Shown here piece after piece: positions 56,600-64,000 of a DNA stretch of 64,000 bases. Position 1 is the stretch's first letter; every line of letters starts with the position of its first letter. Source of the DNA: Heloderma charlesbogerti (taxonomy: Eukaryota > Chordata > Lepidosauria > Squamata > Helodermatidae); contig JANEZZ010001665.1 in the NCBI GenBank assembly GCA_026122225.1, positions 62,001 through 126,000 of the forward strand, given 5' to 3'. The position numbers and the translations under genes were made by a program. Under the pieces are notes generated by a model. It was not told the origin of the DNA. It searched no databases and worked only from the letters and a program-made list of their open reading frames with translations.

Positions 56600-57334
56600 A
56601 CTGCAATCATAAACTACTCATTCCACTGATACTAACATAATAACATTTCAGATTAATTACAAAATAGGCAAAATCAAGCATTGCAACACAATATCAATTA
56701 TTATCTTTCAGTGGTGTGTAAACCAGAGCCCAGTAAACTAAATCTTTCCTATGCGTTTAATATGATCAATCATAACAATCTCCATTGTACTGAATTATGC
56801 AAGGAACTGATATCCCAACTCCAGAAATGTATTGGTACTTCTGGATGTTGGGGTTACTGTGGAAAGGAGCCTGCATAATCACCAGCAACTACCTGACAGG
56901 GAGCCCTGCAACCCCCAGGAGCAATACCAGGGCAGGGGTGTGTGGGTCATTAAGAGGTGCAAGTTGGAGACACGCACCATTGTTTTACCAAGATATTGTG
57001 TATGTTGTAACAAATGGGCATGTGAAACTATTTAAAAAAATTCCAATTGCTAAGGCAATGAAAGGTATCACTGGCAAGAGGAAGATCCTTGATATTCTTA
57101 AACGTCCTGGTCATGGTGTCAGCTGCTGAAAAAATAGGGACTGAATTAACATTTGCATCACTTGATGAGCAGAAGGCCACCCAGAAGGAATGAAATTATC
57201 ACTGCAGTTAATAACAGGAGTTGCCTGGGATATGATACATATTTCAACACTATTGATGGAAAGGGGACTCTCCATGACACAGATGGTATCTGCTCTGCTG
57301 CTTTCAAAATGTTGTATGGAACCCTGAGAAGAAG
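56600..57334. other. Upstream flank, nothing recognised
   Basis: AT-rich sequence with short open frames lacking any family signature. Confidence 0.5.
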
Positions 57335-57525
57335 AAACCGTTGATAATTTACTGGAGGAGAAGGCTATCAATAGCTACTGGTCCTGATGGCCATATCTAG
57401 TATCAGAGGCAGTATGCCTATGTACACCAGTTTCCTGTGGGCAGCTGGTTGGCCACTGTGTGAACAAAATGCTGGACTAGATAGACCCTTGGTCTGATCC
57501 AGCAGGGCTTTTCTTAGGTTCTTAC
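57335..57525 (+). mobile_element. CR1-type LINE 3' end
   Basis: It reads GGAGAAGGCTATCAATAGC through GGACTAGATAGACCCTTGG and CTGATCCAGCAGGGCTTTTC, the sense 3' end of the LINE type at 50395-53205, but including the terminal part missing there. Confidence 0.75.
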
Positions 57526-57608
57526 TAAAGCCCTCAATAGCAAAAAAGGAAGAGCAGGCTTCTCACAGCTTCTGGTTTGGAACTGGAGCCCTACAGGAAT
57601 AGACCAAA

Positions 57609-57887
57609 GGTGCTTCCAGACAGAGGGCACCTAGCACTACCAGTGAAAAGACACTGTGCAGCTATTCTTTCTTTTCTCCTTAACAGATTTACTGTGGAAA
57701 GAAAAAAGATGGGAAAAGTGGGAAAACACAGGAGCGTTACAAACGGAAGATGACATCTGAACCCCTATGTGCTGGTCTACAACCAAAATAAACAATCTGA
57801 ACCTGAATCATCTGAACCCCCTGTAAGTATCCATGAATTATGCAGGGTGATTCATAGTAAAATCCTCGTCTGGTAACACCCCAAAAC
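57609..57887. mobile_element. MITE with GGTGCTTCCAGAC ends
   Basis: The left end GGTGCTTCCAGACAGAGGG and the right end CCTCGTCTGGTAACACC are inverted. Same family as the host of copy a (7848-8674) and a half copy at about 53205-53335. Confidence 0.6.
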
Positions 57888-57936
57888 GATCAAGGAGTAG
57901 ATTTGTAGCACTTGATGGTGGCAAAAAATCAGCAAT

Positions 57937-58451
57937 TAGGAATGGCATAGGTGCCTGATTGGGTCCAGGAGTCCAGTGGACTCCCTCCTGCTCACCCCAC
58001 CAAGCCATGCCCACTGAGCCCCTGCTCAACACCCCACTATGCTCACCAAGCTGCCAGCATTCACCCAGGACCTGTCCTCCAGTGCCGTGATTGCCATTTT
58101 GCAAAAAAATGGCCACCGCAAATGTATGTGCACATCTAGTTGTATGCAAAATGGTGCTGTGAATCACCCATATACACAAGATTACAGACGTAAATGGCCC
58201 ATTTGTGCCTGTAATCTTGAGTATATGTGTGATTCATGGTGTCAATTTGCATACAACTAGATGTGTGCATATTCATGATCACCATTTTCCCCTTCAAAAT
58301 GGCAATCGCAGCACTGGAGGATGGGTCTCAGTAAGTGCAGGCAGCTTGGTGAGTAGCAGGGAGCTTGAGTGCAGGTCCAGGGGTGCAGGGTCAGGGGCTG
58401 CGCAGGTGCCCAGAGAACCTGGACGGGGTGGGGGGCGCCAGTCCATCCCTA
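57937..58451. mobile_element. Foldback hAT-type element
   Basis: The ends TAGGAATGG and CCATCCCTA are inverted. The flanking 8-mers tcagcaat and tctgcgat agree at six of eight. The middle 58070-58320 is one long imperfect palindrome centred near 58195. Paired blocks include CACATCTAGTTGTATGCAAA with its inverse at about 58244-58266, and AAGATTACAGACGTAAATGG with CCCATTTGTGCCTGTAATCT. Confidence 0.75.
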
Positions 58452-58859
58452 TCTGCGATTCTGGATAATTATGAAGATTTCATTGTGCTTGACATTATGT
58501 GGATGATGTCACTGGCATTTAAGATCAAGGGAGCTCCAATGTAGACAGGTTGGAATTCTAAGGTTTTGGTGAATAAACATCTCCAACAGAAAACCAGGTA
58601 TTTTCCCACCAATCAACCAGTGCCCAACATCGCTTTGGGTTGTGGCAGAAACAATTAAAAGATCCCACAAAATTATTATTGTGACATATGATTTGGCCAT
58701 TGAAAACCTTCACTTCTAATAAAAGCAAATGGAAGTCCCAAGTTCGACAAGTTGTTCCTAATGTTTGCTGGATTTCACATCTGCCTAGAATATATCCAAA
58801 CTGGACAGGCAGTTACTCCATCGATAAAAGTCCCTGAATGAGACAGAAGAGCCAGCATT

Positions 58860-59440
58860 AGCTGTCATGACCAGCAGCATGCCATTTCTGGCACAGAAAT
58901 TAGACCACCTGATTTCATTGGAGCACTAAGTTCAAAGAGGCTCCAACTTCAAAGAGGCTCCAACTAAGTGCTGTTTCTAGTGAAAGCATGGAAGTCCGAC
59001 GATGACCTAATGCTTGGTCTCAAAGTGTCGCATGGAATCCTAAAATAGTAGAGTTATGTTTTCCATACTGTGTATCATAGTATGCAGTGCACTGTAGAGA
59101 GTTCCTTTGAATGTACCCATGAAGAGGCAGATTCTCTTTTCAACAGATGTACTGCTTTGCAATGTCATGTACCTCAACAAGTAACATTGTCATACACCAC
59201 AATGACACAGATGGGTCGACCCTTCTTCTGAGAAACATTTCACACTTAAATGATGAAGTGAATGTTTGGATGTAAGTAGGCCTGCAGTCAAAGAACAATT
59301 TGAGCTACACAGGCGTGAGAAAGCTAGCAGACTCATTGGGATCATCGATCTGCAAATCCCTACCTGGATTTCATTCCTTCACTGGATGTGACTACACAGC
59401 ACCCTTTTCAAGAAAGGGTAAGATTCTGGAAAGAAAGAAG
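58860..59440 (+). pseudogene. Decayed PIN-like nuclease-type ORF of unknown repeat family
   Basis: On the plus strand, separated pieces read in order: HEEADSLFN (about 59119), NDTDGSTLLL (about 59196), NDEVNVWM then a stop (59254-59277), and LPGFHSFTGCDYTAPFSRKG (about 59355-59415). The EAD, DTD and FH-FTGCD motifs in this spacing resemble a domain I know from multi-copy, probably transposon-linked animal proteins with a PIN/FEN-like nuclease look. At least one stop and one frame change disable it. Family assignment is from memory of motifs only. Confidence 0.5.
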
Positions 59441-60637
59441 AATGAAGAAGCCACTTTTTGTTCATTAGTGCTTGGGGCTGGAGTACGAGGGGGAATAGGG
59501 GAGTTTATGTTGGGCTTTTCTGGGGGTTGCATGTTAATTGTTTTCAGTGTTTTCATAGCTGAAATAAATAAATATTCTTGTAGCAAAAACAATACTTTAC
59601 TTTGACTTAATTGCTAAAATAGTTCATAATTTCAGACCAATATACATAGTTCCAGTTAAATATGATGGAAATTGTTACTGACTCTGATCTTATTAAATGG
59701 TCTGGGTCCCCATGTAAGCCAGTCAGATTGGATATTTTAAGATACAGGAAGGTGATCTCTACCAAATTGTACCACTTTCAGCCATATATCTTATGATGAC
59801 ATAACTAATGATGCCCTTTTTGGAGGGGTCAGAAAGGGGCTACGCCCCCAACAAAGTCAGTCAGACTGGACAGTCTGGATCAAACCTTTTGTACCTTACG
59901 ATGCTAGGTTTTTGACACAGACCCTTGGACTACAGCTTGTGCATAAGAAATGCCAGCCAGAACTAAAGAACTCTGAGACTTGTAGCTCTTGAGATAGCAT
60001 ATCACATACTGAGCACACATATCTCTGTGTTTTAAATGCGAGTCCTGGAGTTTCCTCTACAAATGTTCTCTCTGTTGCCCCAGCACAACCAGGTTCTGTT
60101 GCTCCAACACTGGTAACTATTTGAGTGAATTCAGAAAGTGGACTCCAGTCAGGCCATGGGTCCATTGACTGCTCCGTTACTGCAGGTGTGCAAAATTCTC
60201 CTCCATTTACTTTTCAGACATGAATTCGTGTATATTTTCCAGTCCCCCAAAATGTGAGAATTTCCATGACTTAGAGAGAAAAAAATAAGAGGGATGCGGA
60301 ATGGGACAGAGTAAATGGGTTTTTTCCAGACGTGTCAGGGACCTGCAGTAACCACAGCAGTAAGTGCTCTGAAAAGGAGCCACAAAAAAAGGGGGGGGGA
60401 AGCTAAAATCTTCCCTTTCCTGAGTAGCTGGAGGCTTGGGGAAGTGTTGGGAATGTGAGGGAAACCACAAAGTGTCAGTCCAACACTGAAGTGACATGAT
60501 CACACTGCCAAGGGGGAGATATTCCCCCCACCCTTTGGTACACCAAGTTTAGCCACTATTTCGCCCTTTTCGGTGTCTCTCTGTTGACAGCTTGGCACTT
60601 GGTCCCTGCCTGGCAAATGTGCACAGATTAGCCTATA

Positions 60638-62280
60638 CAGTCAGGGCCAGAAATATTGGAGCAAGGATGACGGTTTTGGCAGTTGGCCTCTGTACACCAC
60701 CACATTGAAGTTGAAAGGAAACACACCCAGATGAGAGCAAAGTCAGGACTTTCAGCTGTAATGCAAGGGGTTTGACAAAAGTGGGGAACTAACCATTCAG
60801 GAAGGACAGACAGTGGCATACACACACACCCATCGTTGGTGGCTCATAAGTAATGGAACGAATGGCTGACAAGCAGCTGCATGGCCAGTTGTGGCCTGTT
60901 TCCTGGGTACCCCATGACCAATCAAGTAGACAAAAGGCCTGGAGGTGGTTCTGAGAGTTAAATTTGCATTTGGCAGCTGTTCACTGGAACCCCCAACATG
61001 AGGTCCAAAGAGATGTCCATGCAAGTGAAGGAGGCCATCATTAGGCTGAGGAAACAAAATAAACCTATCAGAGAGAGAGCAAAAACAGTGGGAGTGGCCA
61101 ATACAACAGTTTGGAACATCCTGAAAAAGAAGGAATTAACTGGCAAGCTCAGCAACAGTAAAAGGCCTGGAAGACCGCAGAAGACAATTAAAGTGGATAA
61201 CCGCAGAATTCTGCTCATGGTGAAGAGGAACCCTTTCATAACATCTAGCCAGGTCAAGAATGCTCTTGCAGAGGTAGGCATGTCACTGTCAACATCTACA
61301 GTCAAGAGACGGCTGTATGAATGTAAATACAGAGGCTTCACAACAAGGTGCAAACGACTGGTAACGCCCAAGAACAGAAAGGCCAGATTAGCCATTGCCA
61401 GCGAACACCTAAAAAAGCCTGCCAAGTTCTGGAATAAGATTCTTTGGACTGGTGAGACCAAGATTAACTTGTACCAGAATGATGGGAAGAGAAACGTATG
61501 GAGAAGGAAAGGAACAGCTCATGATTCAAAGCATACCACATCATCTGTCAAACACGGTGGAGACAGTGTTATGGCATGGGCATGTATGGCAATGGAACTG
61601 GGTCACTGGTGTTTATTGATGACCTGACTGCTGATAAAAGCAGCAGGATGAATTCTGAAGTGTATAGGGCTATACTTTCTGCTCAGATTCAGCCGAATGC
61701 TGCCAAACTGATAGGACACCGCTTCATATTGCAGATGGATAATGACCCTAAACATACAGCAAAAGCTACCCAAGAGTTTCTGAAGGCAAAGAAGTGGGAT
61801 GTTCTTCAATGGCCAAGTCCATCACCTGATCTCAACCCAATAGAGCATGCTTTTCACTTACTGAAGACAAGACTGAAGGCAGAAAGACCCACAAACAAGC
61901 AGCAGCTGAAGGCAGCTGCAGTAAAGGCCTGGCAAAGCATCTCGAGGGAGGAAACTCAGCATTGGGTCATGTCCATGGGTTCCAGACTTCAGGCAGTCAA
62001 TGACTGCAAAGGATTTTCATCCAGGTTTTAAAGGCGATCCTTAAGTTTGAAATGATGTTGCTTTGTTCCATTACTTATGAGCCACCAACGATGGGTGTGT
62101 GTGTATGCCACTGGCTGCCCTTCCTGAATGGTTAGTGCCCCACTTTTGTCAAACCCCTTGAATTACAGCTGAAAGTCCTGACTTCGCTCCCATCTGGGTG
62201 TGTTTCCTTTCAACTTCAATGTGGTGGTGTACAGAGGCCAACTGCCAAGACAGTTATCCTTGCTCCATTATTTCTGGCCT
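60638..62280 (+). mobile_element. Tc1-like DNA transposon with long inverted repeats
   Basis: Terminal inverted repeats of about 215 bp run from CAGTCAGGGCCAGAAATA (60638) to about 60861 and from about 62065 to 62280 (ending TTATTTCTGGCC, last few bases lost). The left flank is TA, the Tc1/mariner target. It encloses a transposase pseudogene. It lies upstream of the MAO promoter. Confidence 0.93.
60998..62031 (+). pseudogene. Tc1-type transposase, frameshifted and missing a catalytic residue
   Basis: The first part (60998-61627) holds the helix-turn-helix paired-like DNA-binding region (residues about 1-110: MQVKEAIIRLRKQNKP, VGVANTTVWNILKKKE, GRPQKTI) and the start of the catalytic domain. 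The second part (from about 61580 in another frame to 62031) holds GTGSLVFIDD, MDNDPKHTAK and SPDLNPIEHAFHLLKT. The DD34E triad is incomplete. The first Asp is Gly (WTGETK, codon 61451-61453). The second Asp (61738-61740) and the Glu (61843-61845) remain with 34 residues between them. The frame is shifted near 61580-61600. It cannot make active enzyme. Confidence 0.93.
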
Positions 62281-62385
62281 ACTCCACTTCATTGCTCCCT
62301 TTGACAGCTGAAACAGACAAGGAAATTGACGAGGTAGGACTCCACATATTGGGTAGCTGTAAGAGCGCACTTGCGCAAGTGGTCT

Positions 62386-62668
62386 GGGTTCGCACAACAT
62401 GACAACCTATCATGGCTAGTTACCCACATTGGGTTGTTGTGTCATGCGAACCCAGTCAGAGTGTTGTTTTCAGCGCCCTCAGAAAACATCTTTATTTCAA
62501 GAAGCCCGCTTTGACTGACCAGCCATGGTTTTTATTGGTATTCTGTTTTGTTTTGTTTTTTTAACTTTTAATATGGTGTTTTATTCTTTTTATCTTTGAT
62601 TCTTCACTGCTTTGGAATCTGTTTACACATATGGAACAGTATATAAATGTTGTAAATAAATATATAAA
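62386..62668 (+). mobile_element. L2-type LINE 3' end with adjoining small MITE
   Basis: 62386-62451 is a compact foldback (CTGGGTTCGCACAACATGAC and GTGTCATGCGAACCCAG). It is followed at 62462-62668 by an L2-like end: CAGAAAACATCTTTATTTC, GCTTTGGAATCTGTTTAC, TATAAATGTTGTAAATAAA. Confidence 0.65.
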
Positions 62669-63761
62669 CTTAAAACAATACTTCTGCTTTCTAGTTTTCA
62701 CCCTCTCTTCTAGATTTGATGTTTTTCCTGCACAGATTTAGTGATATGGTATAAGGAAATACTGATTACTTTAGAAGTTCTAAACATGCATAGTACTGGA
62801 TTGCACAAAGTGATGCTCCAAACTAGTGAATTTATTTTCTGTTTATTACCATGATCAAAGCTCCAGACTCCATAATAAGCATTTTTGTGTCTTATATTAC
62901 ATGTAATTTCTCATCAGAGGCCTTCTATCTTTCATCAAAGCATAATTTCTATATCTTTTGAAGGTCATAGTTTGCGACATCAATAAGGACTGATAACCAT
63001 TTCCCTATACAAATTATATTACGCAATGATGAAATATTTAAAGTCTGTTCAAAGTTCATTCACACAGTGAGAGTGAGAGTGTGTGCCACAAGTAAATCAA
63101 TAACCAGCTCAACCAGCAGCTGCGATGAGAACTAACTGACACAGCTTTATTGTATCTATGTGAATAAGCAGCCACTGTATGATTCCTATATGGGTTCAAA
63201 AGTTCATTCAAAATCAGCGATGTGCCTAGGGTGAGACAAAGGGGTCACATGCCTATGGTGCAATCAGGAGAGGATTGCAAAATGGATGTTTGAGGTCATG
63301 TAATTTATTGACAATTATTAACATAACATTAAATTATATACTGTTTCCCCCCAGTTTGGATTACTTCTTTTCAGGTGGTAGATAAAGCTAGACATCAGAC
63401 CACTCAAAGGCTTAGTAAGAGCAGCCCACCAGGCAGAGGGGCACTCCTGCAGTTTCTCTTTGGCTTTGTGCCTGTAGTCTAACACAGTAAAGCACAGTCA
63501 GCTCTACCGAATGCTCCTGGTAACTCCTCATGTTAGAGAAAGAGTAAATCAGAGACATTACACATTTTTTGACTCAACATCATTGCAAAACATCAGGAGC
63601 AGGCTGTCTTGTGAGAACTTTGAATTGCAGTGGCAGCACACTTTAAAGGTCCACAGTCATTCTTGCCACACCCCAAATTTGACCAGTCACTCCCTACAGG
63701 GATCAGTCCAGGGGCAACACCTGTTGCATACTTGAAATTTTTAAATCTAATTGTGCATGGT
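62669..63761. other. AT-rich flank, nothing recognised
   Basis: No coding exon, repeat structure or regulatory signal is recognised. Confidence 0.5.
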
Positions 63762-63930
63762 AGAATCATAGAATCATAGGGTTGGAAGAGGCCTACAAGA
63801 CCATTGAGTCCAACCCCTGCTGAATGCAGGAAGCCTGATTACCAGGCAGTCTCCCATGCATGTACTAACCAGGGCTGACCCTGCTTAGCTTCCAAGATCA
63901 GACAAAATCAAGTATATCCAGCCCTAGGAC
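63762..63930 (-). mobile_element. 5S rRNA-derived SINE with CR1-type tail
   Basis: On the minus strand, 63841-63912 reads as the body of 5S rRNA (TCTGATCTTGGAAGCTAAGC, CCTGGTTAGTACATGCATGG, GAGACTGCCTGG), including the internal promoter region. It runs directly into TTGGACTCAATGGTCTTGTA and ends CCTATGATTCTATGATTCT, the 3' terminus of CR1-type LINEs. It is not a functional 5S gene: both ends of the 5S are lost or changed. Confidence 0.75.
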
Positions 63931-64000
63931 TTCTATTGGGAGGCTCTGTTAACTACAACCCCCCCCCCAAACTAGCATCTCTTCCAAACATATGCACCAG

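Noticed and set aside
63841..63912. 5S rRNA gene
   Set aside because: Truncated and mutated, fused to a CR1 tail; a SINE or pseudogene.

Overview
This is a vertebrate nuclear genome window, almost certainly from a squamate reptile (lizard or snake). The evidence is a Sauria-type SINE, BovB (RTE) LINEs, L2- and CR1-type LINEs with reptile-style 3' ends, and many small DNA transposons. The only host gene I can support is a flavin monoamine oxidase (MAO) gene on the minus strand. Its exons 1 to 9 can be read one by one with canonical splice sites: exon 1 at 55330-55375, exon 2 at 26046-26140, exon 3 at 25620-25757, exon 4 at 15536-15640, exon 5 at 10204-10295, exon 6 at 8796-8937, exon 7 at 3728-3877, exon 8 at 1922-2081 and exon 9 at 1009-1105. 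Their lengths (coding 46, then 95, 138, 105, 92, 142, 150, 160, 97 bp) fit the MAOA/MAOB exon plan. Together they encode the first 341 residues, numbered exactly as in MAO-B. The remaining exons lie off the left edge of the window.

The encoded enzyme is a mosaic. It has a short MAO-B-like N-terminus and MAO-A-like pocket residues (Phe199, Val326, Phe164, Asn172). The entrance (gating) loop at residues 99-112, encoded by exon 4, is unusually diverged. This may be a divergent reptile MAO paralogue rather than a simple MAOA or MAOB orthologue. A CpG island (about 54.4-56.0 kb) covers exon 1 and the promoter. Intron 1 is about 29 kb.

Most of the rest is transposable elements. From left to right: a hAT-type copy (337-676), a Harbinger-like MITE (1225-1319), a long inverted repeat in intron 7 (2688-3497), a palindrome-rich hAT MITE (7905-8512), a CORE/MIR-type SINE (9599-9846), another palindrome-rich MITE abutting an L2 LINE (about 10540-14620) that is itself split by a third copy (13114-13858), a Sauria SINE (15738-16037), a fourth palindrome-rich MITE (17304-17859), a hAT element split by an old retroviral remnant (18709-20633), scattered CR1 ends, two BovB fragments (26653-31257), a BovB split by a fifth palindrome-rich MITE (36130-38674), an antisense L2 (about 41285-42800), a nearly intact full-length BovB with a perfect 12-bp target duplication (44612-47830), and a CR1 LINE (about 50395-53205). 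Upstream of the gene lie a foldback element (57937-58451), a decayed nuclease-like ORF (about 58860-59440), a dead Tc1-like transposon (60638-62280) and a 5S-derived SINE (63762-63930).

The most unusual feature is a family of non-autonomous hAT elements (five main copies, four with TSD evidence of which three are perfect, all 8 bp) built from alternating short hairpin modules. The copy at 37719-38616 is one large palindrome made of smaller palindromes.
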